This document shows, one piece after another, positions 1 to 5,613 of a stretch of DNA of 5,637 nt (the first letter of the stretch is position 1; each line of letters opens with the position of its first letter). Location: positions 1 to 5,637 of the forward strand of contig DZDC01000137.1 of NCBI GenBank assembly GCA_022736595.1. The letters run 5' to 3'. The position numbers and the translations under genes are program-made. The stretch comes from Draconibacterium orientale (GTDB lineage: Bacteria > Bacteroidota > Bacteroidia > Bacteroidales > UBA1556). Under the pieces are notes generated by a model. The model saw only the letters and a list, made by a program, of their open reading frames with translations. It was not told the DNA's origin and made no database searches.

Positions 1-57
1 GGTTCAATTAACTGATAATTAATAGTTTAAGACGGTTGCAAGCCAAGAAACATAATT
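1..57. other. Region beyond the radA 3' end, nothing assignable
   Basis: A/T-rich DNA downstream of the radA stop. It holds a weak imperfect palindrome at 10-27 (AACT/AGTT arms) without a T tract, and no gene or convincing terminator. Confidence 0.5.
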
Positions 58-1431
58 CTACTTCCCACCAAAAACCGATTTAAACAGTTGTTCGATGTGG
101 CTGTAGCCTTTCACGCTGAGGTTACCTGTTTGGTTTTGAACGCCTTTGAGTGAGAATTTGGATAGGTAGATTTTTTCAAAGCCTAATTTCTCTGCCTCGC
201 GAATGCGCTGTTCGGCATGGTTTACATTTCGTATTTCCCCCGTTAGCCCCACCTCAGCAGCAAAACAGATTTTATCGCCCAACGGAAGATCGTAGTTGGA
301 ACTGAGAATGGCACAAGCTACTGCCAAGTCAATGGCTGGGTCGTCAACCCTAATGCCGCCAGCAATATTCAAAAATACATCTTTGGTAGCCAGTTTAAAA
401 CCCGCCTTTTTTTCTAGAACCGCCAACAGCATATTCAAGCGGCGAGTGTCGAAACCCGTGGCACTGCGCTGTGGTGTGCCATACACTGCCGAACTTACCA
501 ACGCTTGTACTTCGATGAGCATGGGACGTCCGCCTTCCATGGTGGCAGCAATGGCCACCCCCGAACTGTCTTCGTCGCGCTGCGATATTAGTATTTCACT
601 GGGATTGCTCACTTCGCGCATGCCATTGTTTTGCATCTCATAAATTCCCAATTCGCTGGTGCTTCCAAAGCGATTTTTAAGTGAACGCAAAATGCGATAA
701 CCATAATTTCGGTCTCCTTCGAATTGCAATACCGTATCCACCATGTGCTCCAGCACTTTGGGTCCGGCCAAGGTTCCATCTTTGGTAATATGACCCACAA
801 TAAACACAGGCACATCACTCGATTTAGCATACCTTAAAAGCTCAGCGGTACATTCACGAATTTGGCTAATGCTCCCTGCGGTACTGTCAATACGTTCGGT
901 TTGAAGGGTTTGAATACTATCAATCACCAGCAAATCTACCTCCATCTGACTGAGGTGCAAGAAAATAGCTTCGCTACGGGTTTCGCTTAGAATATAACAA
1001 TTTTGGTTTTGAATACCAATGCGCTCGGCTCGCATCCTAATCTGCTGTTCGCTTTCCTCACCCGAAACATACAATACCTTTTTTCCCTTCAAGCGAATGG
1101 CAATTTGGAGCAGCAACGTAGATTTGCCAATGCCTGGTTCACCACCCACCAACACCAAACTGCCCTGCACCAATCCTCCACCCAAAACGCGGTTAAGCTC
1201 TTCGTTTTGCATATTGAGTCGGGGCTGGCTTCCTGCCTCCAATTCATGGATTAACTGGGGCTTGCGTTGGCTTTGATTGATGCCTTTGGGTAAACTTGTT
1301 TTGGAATTTTCGATGTGTATAACCTCTTCATGAATGGTGTTCCATTGCCCACAGGCATTGCATTTTCCCATCCATTTTGAATATTCGGCACCGCATTCGC
1401 GACAGAAGTAGGTGGTCTTGGTTTTGGCCAT
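58..1431 (-). CDS. radA: DNA repair protein RadA (Sms), RecA-like ATPase with Lon-like C-terminal domain
   Basis: This 457-residue protein is a full-length RadA/Sms, the cytoplasmic ATPase known to promote branch migration of recombination intermediates alongside RecA. The domains appear in the usual order. A four-cysteine zinc finger lies at C10-x2-C13 and C24-x2-C27. The RecA-like core has Walker A GEPGIGKS at 97-104, a Walker B strand LLVIDS at 167-172, and the RadA signature KNRFG at 252-256. The C-terminal Lon-protease-like domain spans about 280-457, with RPMLIEVQALV at 302-312; in this family it is a structural, non-proteolytic domain. Length matches the family and all key residues are present. 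The ATG at 1431 puts the zinc finger at the expected distance and has no Shine-Dalgarno. The gene diverges from the two-component operon and has a strong minus-strand terminator about 21 bp before its start codon, so its transcription must begin after that terminator or read through it. The stop codon is TAG. Confidence 0.97.
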   Translation of the reverse strand: MAKTKTTYFCRECGAEYSKWMGKCNACGQWNTIHEEVIHIENSKTSLPKGINQSQRKPQLIHELEAGSQPRLNMQNEELNRVLGGGLVQGSLVLVGGEPGIGKSTLLLQIAIRLKGKKVLYVSGEESEQQIRMRAERIGIQNQNCYILSETRSEAIFLHLSQMEVDLLVIDSIQTLQTERIDSTAGSISQIRECTAELLRYAKSSDVPVFIVGHITKDGTLAGPKVLEHMVDTVLQFEGDRNYGYRILRSLKNRFGSTSELGIYEMQNNGMREVSNPSEILISQRDEDSSGVAIAATMEGGRPMLIEVQALVSSAVYGTPQRSATGFDTRRLNMLLAVLEKKAGFKLATKDVFLNIAGGIRVDDPAIDLAVACAILSSNYDLPLGDKICFAAEVGLTGEIRNVNHAEQRIREAEKLGFEKIYLSKFSLKGVQNQTGNLSVKGYSHIEQLFKSVFGGK

Positions 1432-1452
1432 AACTAAATTTTGAGCGAAGGT

Positions 1453-1492
1453 AAAAAAAAAGTAGGACGAATTGGGAATATCGTCCTACTTT
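1453..1492 (-). terminator. Intrinsic terminator on the minus strand, upstream of radA
   Basis: A perfect 12-bp inverted repeat, AAAGTAGGACGA at 1459-1470 and TCGTCCTACTTT at 1481-1492, encloses a 10-nt loop. Read on the minus strand the stem runs directly into nine consecutive T residues (complement of 1453-1461), the full pattern of a factor-independent terminator. On the plus strand only three T follow, so it acts toward radA. It ends about 21 bp before the radA ATG. No annotated gene lies upstream for it to terminate, which implies a minus-strand transcript from the intergenic region. Confidence 0.8.
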
Positions 1493-1510
1493 ACTAAAAT
1501 CACAGGTAAC

Positions 1511-1563
1511 GTTAATCGCTTTTTTGGATAACTGCACAGGTTAGATAGGATTGCGCGATTAAC
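1511..1563 (-). repeat. 9-bp perfect inverted repeat in the radA/kinase intergenic region
   Basis: GTTAATCGC at 1511-1519 is the exact reverse complement of GCGATTAAC at 1555-1563. In RNA it would form a 9-bp stem over a 35-nt loop, inside which UAAC/GUUA can form a further small helix. It lies within the putative minus-strand transcript, so RNA structure is the more likely role than protein binding. Confidence 0.6.
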
Positions 1564-1624
1564 TCATATAATGTTGGTGTTATACTTCAATAGTTGGGTC
1601 TATCTGTTAAAAGAACTAACGAGG

Positions 1625-1653
1625 CAAAAGTAATTCAGCAGGGCTTTGGCAAA
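1625..1653 (-). promoter_or_regulatory. Minus-strand promoter pointing toward radA
   Basis: On the minus strand TACTTTTG (1632 down to 1625) fits TAnnTTTG exactly. A TTTG (1653 down to 1650) lies 17 bp further upstream as a -33 box. Both boxes and their spacing are acceptable for the Bacteroidota primary sigma factor. Transcription would start near 1620 and run toward radA, whose start codon is nearly 190 bp downstream beyond a strong terminator. It could drive a small RNA, an attenuated radA leader, or both. Confidence 0.5.
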
Positions 1654-1655
1654 AG

Positions 1656-1690
1656 TTAAAGGAATTAAACAAAGCTTAAAATCTGTTAAT
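1656..1690 (+). promoter_or_regulatory. Candidate operator: phased TTAAA direct repeats
   Basis: TTAAA occurs at 1656-1660, 1665-1669 and 1676-1680, and a TTAAT at 1686-1690. The steps are 9, 11 and 10 bp, so all lie on about the same DNA face. Direct repeats with roughly helical spacing just upstream of the -33 box are typical of OmpR/PhoB-family binding sites. The adjacent two-component regulator is the obvious candidate ligand, which would mean autoregulation. The region is A/T-rich, so chance is a real alternative. Confidence 0.3.
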
Positions 1691-1707
1691 TTAGTGTATA
1701 ACAAGCT

Positions 1708-1734
1708 TTTGACTTCTTAAGATTTTTACCTTTG
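1708..1734 (+). promoter_or_regulatory. Bacteroidota-type promoter of the kinase/regulator operon
   Basis: TACCTTTG at 1727-1734 is an exact match to the Bacteroidota -7 consensus TAnnTTTG. A TTTG at 1708-1711 can serve as the -33 box, although the 15-bp spacing is shorter than the usual 17-21. The end of the -7 box is only 6 bp from the ATG at 1741, so transcription would begin at or within a few bases of the start codon and give a leaderless or nearly leaderless mRNA. The box also contains the alternative TTG start, which argues against that start. Confidence 0.6.
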
Positions 1735-1740
1735 TCCTCC

Positions 1741-3159
1741 ATGAATACCAACAATATTATTCGAATAAGCATTGCCATGGGATTGGTGATGGTGGGCCTT
1801 CTGGTTATTCAGATGCTTTGGGTGCGCAATGCCTTAAGCATTAAAGAAGAGGCCTTTAGCTTCGATATTCAACGAAGTTTCACCCAAGTAATGATGCACA
1901 TTTCGCAGCAAGAGGAATTGGCTGGACGCAATCGAATGCTCAAAATTATGGGCGATCCTCTAATTCCTGCCGGGCCTCAAGCACAAATTTCAGGCGATAA
2001 AGTGCGAAAAGTATTCAAATATGGCGACGATACTTTGGCTTTTGAGCTCATCTTGCCTAGCCAATTTAGCATTTTACCTGCCTTCGACAATCCTCTTTTC
2101 GACAATCCTGCCCACAGCTATGCCTTTATCGATTCGGTAATCAAACTCGAGTTATCGCAACGCAATATTTTTACTCCCTATCATTTCAATATTTACGATC
2201 AAAGGACATCAAAATTTCTCTTCAAGGACAAGCGCATCAACGAAAGTCACTACCTCCAAAAAGCCTACGCCTTCGATTTAGGGCATACCCATAAAGGGCA
2301 AAAACTTTTTTTAATGGTCTATTTTCCCAAAGAAAAAGCCTTCCTGCTCAAAGAAATGGGCTTGATGCTTTTTCTTTCCATCATCATTGTGCTTTCAGTG
2401 ATTTACCTTTTCACCTATAGCTTGGGAACCATCATCAAACAGATGAAACTGTCGGATCTGAAAAACGATTTTGTCAACAACATGACCCATGAGTTTAAAA
2501 CTCCCATCAGCACCATTTCGTTAGCTTGCCAAGCTTTACGCGATCCAGATGTGGAAAAATCTGAAGACCTTTACGAGGCCTACATTGGAATTATACAAGA
2601 TGAAAATCAACGCCTTGGCGGCATGGCCGAAAAGATTTTGCAAAGCGCCATCATCGATAAAGGCGAACTTAAACTCAAAATTGAATGGGTGAACGTGCAT
2701 GAAGTCGTCAATGAACTACTGAAAAGTAATGAGTTACTTATACATCAAAAAGGAGGCAGCCTCAACATCAATTTGGAAGCACTACACTTCATTGTTAACG
2801 CGGATCGACTCCATCTCACCAACTTGCTATATAACTTACTCGATAATGCAATAAAGTATACTTTTGAAAAACCAAAAATCCATATTTCGACCCAAAACGA
2901 TGGCAATTGCCTCTTGATCATGGTGAAGGATAATGGTATTGGTATTTCAAAGACCAATCAAAAGCGAATTTTTGAAAAACTTTACCGCGTTCCAACGGGT
3001 AACATACACAATGTTAAGGGTTTCGGCTTGGGACTAAGTTATGTAAAAGCCGTGGTGGACAAACATAAAGGGAGTGTAGAAATCGAAAGTCAGCTCAATA
3101 AAGGCACTACTTTCTTTGTTCGCATACCCATCGATTTGAATAAAAACACCTGTAAATAA
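1741..3159 (+). CDS. Membrane sensor histidine kinase, RprX-like
   Basis: From the ATG at 1741 this is a 472-residue inner-membrane sensor kinase. TM1 is at about residues 5-28, followed by a periplasmic sensor segment of about 175 residues (30-205) that I cannot assign to a domain family, and TM2 at about 206-227. There is no obvious HAMP; a short linker leads straight into the DHp domain. The H-box is MTHEFKTPI with phosphoacceptor H250 (codon 2488-2490). The HATPase_c domain has an N-box NLLDN (N365, N369), a G1 box DNGIGIS (397-403) and a G2 box GFGLGLS (427-433), so it should be catalytically competent. An in-frame TTG at 1732 would add three residues, but it lies inside the TACCTTTG promoter box, so ATG is preferred. 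The regulator gene follows 36 bp downstream. Kinase-before-regulator order and architecture fit RprX of Bacteroides, but the sensor domain is variable in such kinases, so no symbol is assigned. A 5-residue FDNPx duplication sits at 115-124. Confidence 0.95.
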   Translation: MNTNNIIRISIAMGLVMVGLLVIQMLWVRNALSIKEEAFSFDIQRSFTQVMMHISQQEELAGRNRMLKIMGDPLIPAGPQAQISGDKVRKVFKYGDDTLAFELILPSQFSILPAFDNPLFDNPAHSYAFIDSVIKLELSQRNIFTPYHFNIYDQRTSKFLFKDKRINESHYLQKAYAFDLGHTHKGQKLFLMVYFPKEKAFLLKEMGLMLFLSIIIVLSVIYLFTYSLGTIIKQMKLSDLKNDFVNNMTHEFKTPISTISLACQALRDPDVEKSEDLYEAYIGIIQDENQRLGGMAEKILQSAIIDKGELKLKIEWVNVHEVVNELLKSNELLIHQKGGSLNINLEALHFIVNADRLHLTNLLYNLLDNAIKYTFEKPKIHISTQNDGNCLLIMVKDNGIGISKTNQKRIFEKLYRVPTGNIHNVKGFGLGLSYVKAVVDKHKGSVEIESQLNKGTTFFVRIPIDLNKNTCK

Positions 3160-3192
3160 ACACAATATTAAATAAACACGATAAATAAACAC
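3153..3192 (+). repeat. Three direct TAAATAAACAC repeats between kinase and regulator genes
   Basis: TAAATAAACAC occurs exactly at 3153-3163, 3169-3179 and 3182-3192. The first and third copies continue identically as AATAT, making 16-bp units. The first copy contains the kinase stop codon (3157-3159) and the extension of the last runs into the regulator ATG at 3196. The spacer is A-rich and lacks G, which fits Bacteroidota translation starts that rely on unstructured A-rich leaders rather than a Shine-Dalgarno. Slipped-strand duplication is the likely origin. Confidence 0.85.
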
Positions 3193-3195
3193 AAT

Positions 3196-3891
3196 ATGGA
3201 AAAGATTAAGATTTTATTGGCCGAAGATGACCCAAATTTGGGAAAAATATTAAAAACCTACCTCGAAGCTAAAGGTTTTAAAGTGGATCTGTTTACCAAC
3301 GGTGAGGAGGCTCTTATGGGTTTTCATAAGAAAAACGAATATGCTTTGCTGGTATTGGACGTGATGATGCCCATAATGGACGGCTTTACCCTTGCCACCA
3401 ACGTTCGCCGAAGCGATAAATTGATTCCCATTCTGTTCCTCACCGCCAAATCGCTGGAAGAAGACAAACTTAAAGGTTTTGAATTGGGGGCCGACGACTA
3501 CATCACCAAACCCTTTAATATGGAACTGCTGCTGGCTCGCATGAACGCCATTTTGCGCCGCAGCGGAAAACTTGACGAAGAAAAGGACGACCGCATCATT
3601 TTCAACATTGGAAGCTATGTGTTCAATTACGAGCATCAAACCTTGAGTCGTAATAATGTGGACCAAAAGCTCACCAGTAAAGAGGCCGACTTGCTCAAAT
3701 TGCTTTGCGAACACGAAAACGATACCCTCGACCGTCGCGTTGCTCTCAACCGTATATGGAAGGATGATAGCTATTTCAACGCGAGAAGTATGGATGTGTA
3801 TATCACCAAATTACGCAAATATTTCACCGACGACGAAAGCATCAAAATTATCAACGTTCACGGCATTGGCTTTAAGTTCTTGACCCGATAA
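3196..3891 (+). CDS. rprY: OmpR/PhoB-family response regulator, RprY-like
   Basis: This 231-residue DNA-binding response regulator is almost certainly the partner of the kinase encoded just upstream. The receiver domain (about 4-120) has the acidic pocket E10-D11-D12, phosphoacceptor D55 in VLDVMMP, T83 in FLTAK and K105 in ITKPF, so all phosphorylation residues are intact. A winged-helix Trans_reg_C domain (about 134-230) includes LTSKEADLLKLL (159-170), the recognition-helix stretch NARSMDVYITKLRKYF (195-210) and the wing NVHGIGFKF (220-228). YITKPF, FNARSMDVYITKLRK and the short C-terminus resemble RprY of Bacteroides and Porphyromonas as I remember it; the symbol rests on that resemblance, not on a search. 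The ATG at 3196 is preceded by an A-rich spacer with three TAAATAAACAC repeats and no Shine-Dalgarno. Targets are unknown. Phased TTAAA repeats upstream of the kinase promoter are a candidate site for autoregulation. Confidence 0.93.
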   Translation: MEKIKILLAEDDPNLGKILKTYLEAKGFKVDLFTNGEEALMGFHKKNEYALLVLDVMMPIMDGFTLATNVRRSDKLIPILFLTAKSLEEDKLKGFELGADDYITKPFNMELLLARMNAILRRSGKLDEEKDDRIIFNIGSYVFNYEHQTLSRNNVDQKLTSKEADLLKLLCEHENDTLDRRVALNRIWKDDSYFNARSMDVYITKLRKYFTDDESIKIINVHGIGFKFLTR

Positions 3892-3958
3892 GCAAAATGC
3901 TTTTGGAACACTTTTTGTCTTTCTGGGTGCTATTGTTTTATCCTTTTAACTCCATCTT

Positions 3959-4741
3959 ATGAAAGCGCAACTTTTTGTTCTGATTTTGGTTCTTTTTCAA
4001 AGTTTTTACACCGAAATTTCTGCCCAATATGCCTATCAAGTAGGGGAAGAATTGCAGTACCAACTTTATTATAACTCTGCCATGACGGGTAATGTAACTG
4101 CGGGTGAAATCCTCACCAAGGTTGAAAGTACCAAAAATACTGGGCAGCATCATGTGGTTTTAAGAGGCCAAACCAAGGGCGCCTTTAGCTGGTTCTTTAA
4201 AGCCGACGACACCTACGAAACTTGGATCAACAGTCAAACCCAATTGCCCTATTATTTTCGCAAGCGCGTACAAGAAGGGAGTTATTCCGAAAGCAAAGAC
4301 GTGCAGTTTTTTCAAAGTACAGGCGATATCAAAGCTATTAACAACAAAAACCAAGATGTACGAACCTATAAAACCCAGTTCAAAGTACAAGATCTTCTGA
4401 GTTCCTTTTACCATATTCGCAACTGGGATTTCAATAATATTAAAAACGGACATAGCTTTACCATCAATCTTTTTATGGATGACTCGGTTTATCAAATCGA
4501 CTTTCAATATATAGGTATTCAAACCATTAAAACAAAATTGGGAAAAATTGAGTGTATGGTTTTCATGCCGAGAGTACTTACTGGAGCCGTTTTTGCCGAC
4601 GATCAACCCATGCGCATATACGTAAGCAACGATAATAACCGCATTCCCATTATGGCCGAAAGTGAACTGATGGTGGGACGTGCACGCATGGAACTGAGCA
4701 GCTACCAAAACTTAAAATATCCTATCCGATTCACCAAATAA
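3959..4741 (+). CDS. Secreted DUF3108 domain-containing protein
   Basis: This 260-residue exported protein has a Sec signal peptide: a short basic start (MKAQ), a hydrophobic core over about residues 5-16, and a likely cleavage after A22 in EISA|Q. The mature part reads as a DUF3108 protein: YQVGEELQYQLYY (26-38), WFFKADDTYETWI (78-90), LPYYFRKRVQEGSYS (96-110), VQDLLSSFYHIRNWDF (143-158), and the C-terminal stretch from MRIYVSNDNNRIPIM (218-232) to VGRARMEL (239-246). Alternating polar and hydrophobic residues throughout suggest a beta-rich periplasmic or outer-membrane-associated protein. The family has no firmly established biochemical function. It follows the regulator by 67 bp and precedes the DUF4197 lipoprotein by 19 bp, so the two envelope proteins are probably co-transcribed. 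The ATG at 3959 gives an intact signal peptide and lacks a Shine-Dalgarno. The family call is made from remembered motif patterns. Confidence 0.88.
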   Translation: MKAQLFVLILVLFQSFYTEISAQYAYQVGEELQYQLYYNSAMTGNVTAGEILTKVESTKNTGQHHVVLRGQTKGAFSWFFKADDTYETWINSQTQLPYYFRKRVQEGSYSESKDVQFFQSTGDIKAINNKNQDVRTYKTQFKVQDLLSSFYHIRNWDFNNIKNGHSFTINLFMDDSVYQIDFQYIGIQTIKTKLGKIECMVFMPRVLTGAVFADDQPMRIYVSNDNNRIPIMAESELMVGRARMELSSYQNLKYPIRFTK

Positions 4742-4760
4742 ATCCTTTAAACTTACATCA

Positions 4761-5534
4761 ATGATGATTAAAATTAGAACTGCACTTCTATTAACTTTGG
4801 CCGCAATTGGAATGGGTTCCTGTGATGTTACTCAGCAACTTGCCAAAGATTTAGGCAACATACCCACCATCTCCACCAGCACACCCTTAACCCAAACCGA
4901 AGTAAGCAATGGACTTAAAAGAGCTCTTTCGGTGGGAACAGAGCAAGCAGCAGCGACCCTTTCGCAACCCAATGCAGTGCTTAAAAGCCCCATTTATCAC
5001 ATTGCCCTTCCTCCACAACTTTCGGTAATTACCGAAAACAAAAACAATCCCCTGCTGCAAGCGGTGGGCATCAGCAACCTCATCGACCAAGCCGAAACGA
5101 GCATGAATCTTGCCGCTGAAAAGTCGATGAATCTGGCCAAACCCATTTTCCTCAACGCCATTCAACAAATGACCATCCAAGACGCCTTTGCTCTGCTCAA
5201 TGGAGGTGACACTGCCGCAACTCACTTCTTACGCAAATCGACCTACAATGCTCTTTTCGAAGCTTTTAAACCTGAGGTAATTAAAACCATAGAACAACCT
5301 ATTTTAAGTGGCGTAAGTACACGCACAGCATACAATCAACTGGTTACCAAGTATAACAATGTTGCTGCTTACGCACCAGGACTTAACAAAGTGGATGCAA
5401 ACCTCGAAAACTACGTCACCCATAAAGCCTTATTTGCTCTCTTTGAAGAAGTCAAAAAAGCAGAGTTTAATATCCGAGAAAACCCTCAAGCCCGCATCGA
5501 CGATTTGCTTAAAAGGGTTTTTGGAAGCTTATAA
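4761..5534 (+). CDS. DUF4197 domain-containing lipoprotein
   Basis: This 257-residue protein has a lipoprotein-type signal: basic residues K4 and R6, a hydrophobic core over 8-18, and a lipobox-like MGSC with C21 as the predicted lipidated cysteine. The -3 residue is Met rather than the usual Leu, so the lipobox is acceptable but not ideal. The mature protein is largely alpha-helical and matches DUF4197: GLKRALSVGTEQAAATLS (51-68), IALPPQL (81-87), MNLAAEKSMNLAKPIFLNAI (115-134), MTIQDAFALLNGGDTAAT (137-154), LENYVTHKALFALF (215-228) and the C-terminal signature NPQARIDDLLKRVFG (241-255). The family function is unknown; proteins of this type are expected to be anchored in the envelope. The charged position of the common NRAAE motif is Leu here (NLAAE). 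Two ATG codons in a row (4761 and 4764) are both possible starts. It is the last gene before the terminator at 5592-5613. Confidence 0.88.
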   Translation: MMIKIRTALLLTLAAIGMGSCDVTQQLAKDLGNIPTISTSTPLTQTEVSNGLKRALSVGTEQAAATLSQPNAVLKSPIYHIALPPQLSVITENKNNPLLQAVGISNLIDQAETSMNLAAEKSMNLAKPIFLNAIQQMTIQDAFALLNGGDTAATHFLRKSTYNALFEAFKPEVIKTIEQPILSGVSTRTAYNQLVTKYNNVAAYAPGLNKVDANLENYVTHKALFALFEEVKKAEFNIRENPQARIDDLLKRVFGSL

Positions 5535-5555
5535 GATTACCTGAATATATATTTG
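5520..5555 (+). promoter_or_regulatory. Candidate promoter after the DUF4197 gene
   Basis: TATATTTG at 5548-5555 matches TAnnTTTG exactly. TTTG at 5520-5523, inside the end of the DUF4197 gene, is a possible -33 box with a 24-bp gap that is slightly too long. The predicted start near 5560 would produce an RNA that immediately meets the stem-loop at 5558-5584 and the terminator at 5592-5613. It may be a chance match in A/T-rich DNA. Confidence 0.3.
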
Positions 5556-5557
5556 TG

Positions 5558-5584
5558 AATAAGTTCCTATCCTTGCAACTTATT
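5558..5584 (+). other. Stem-loop upstream of the terminator
   Basis: AATAAGTT at 5558-5565 pairs perfectly with AACTTATT at 5577-5584 around an 11-nt loop. The stem is 8 bp but A/T-rich, so only moderately stable. It precedes the GC-rich terminator by 7 nt and could protect the 3' end of the operon mRNA or form part of a short leader RNA. Confidence 0.5.
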
Positions 5585-5591
5585 TTATATC

Positions 5592-5613
5592 ACCCCTTCG
5601 GGGTTTTGGTTTT
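5592..5613 (+). terminator. Intrinsic terminator of the plus-strand gene block
   Basis: ACCCC at 5592-5596 pairs with GGGGT at 5600-5604 across a TTC loop (equivalently a CCCCTTCGGGG core), followed by a T-rich tail TTTTGGTTTT. It lies 57 bp after the DUF4197 stop codon. Compact hairpins with this core are common at operon ends in Bacteroidota. The minus-strand reading lacks a T tract, so it acts rightward. Confidence 0.8.

Larger units (their letters stand above)
1453..1620 (-). ncRNA. Candidate small RNA or radA leader/attenuator
   Basis: The minus-strand promoter at 1625-1653 and the intrinsic terminator at 1453-1492 would bracket a transcript of about 165 nt with no plausible reading frame. 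Besides the terminator hairpin it contains a perfect 9-bp pairing (1511-1519 with 1555-1563) enclosing 35 nt, and a possible short AUAG/CUAU hairpin near its 5' end. Its size and the position of its own promoter and terminator would suit a housekeeping RNA such as a 6S-type RNA. However, I do not see the long rod with a central bubble that defines 6S, nor SRP RNA or tmRNA landmarks. Identity is therefore open; it could equally be an attenuated 5' leader of radA. Confidence 0.4.

Noticed and set aside
10..27. Imperfect A/T palindrome after radA
   Set aside because: Contains mismatches and lacks a T tract on the minus strand, so it does not qualify as a radA terminator or a confident operator.
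1328..1537. Minus-strand frame beginning at GTG 1537 and overlapping the radA start
   Set aside because: It runs through the terminator hairpin and its T tract and then out of frame into radA; no translation signal or recognisable protein.
1569..1574. TATAAT-like sequence (ATATAATG) on the plus strand
   Set aside because: This is the sigma70 -10 form of other phyla; Bacteroidota use TAnnTTTG, and there is no -35 partner or nearby gene start.
3250..3714. Minus-strand open frame of 154 codons
   Set aside because: Antisense to the response regulator, whose catalytic residues are intact; the antisense product has no family features.
3890..3904. Small hairpin AAGCA-AAA-TGCTT after the regulator stop, followed by TTTT
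   Set aside because: The stem is only 5 bp, A/T-rich and partly within the stop codon; too weak to call a terminator between the regulator and the DUF3108 gene.
3914..3946. TTTG at 3914-3917 with TATCCTTT at 3939-3946 as a promoter for the DUF3108 gene
   Set aside because: The -7 match is shifted by one base and lacks the conserved G; a weak promoter is possible but not supported.
4160..4708. Minus-strand open frame of 182 codons
   Set aside because: It lies wholly inside the DUF3108 gene, whose product has a signal peptide and family motifs; the antisense translation shows no recognisable domain.
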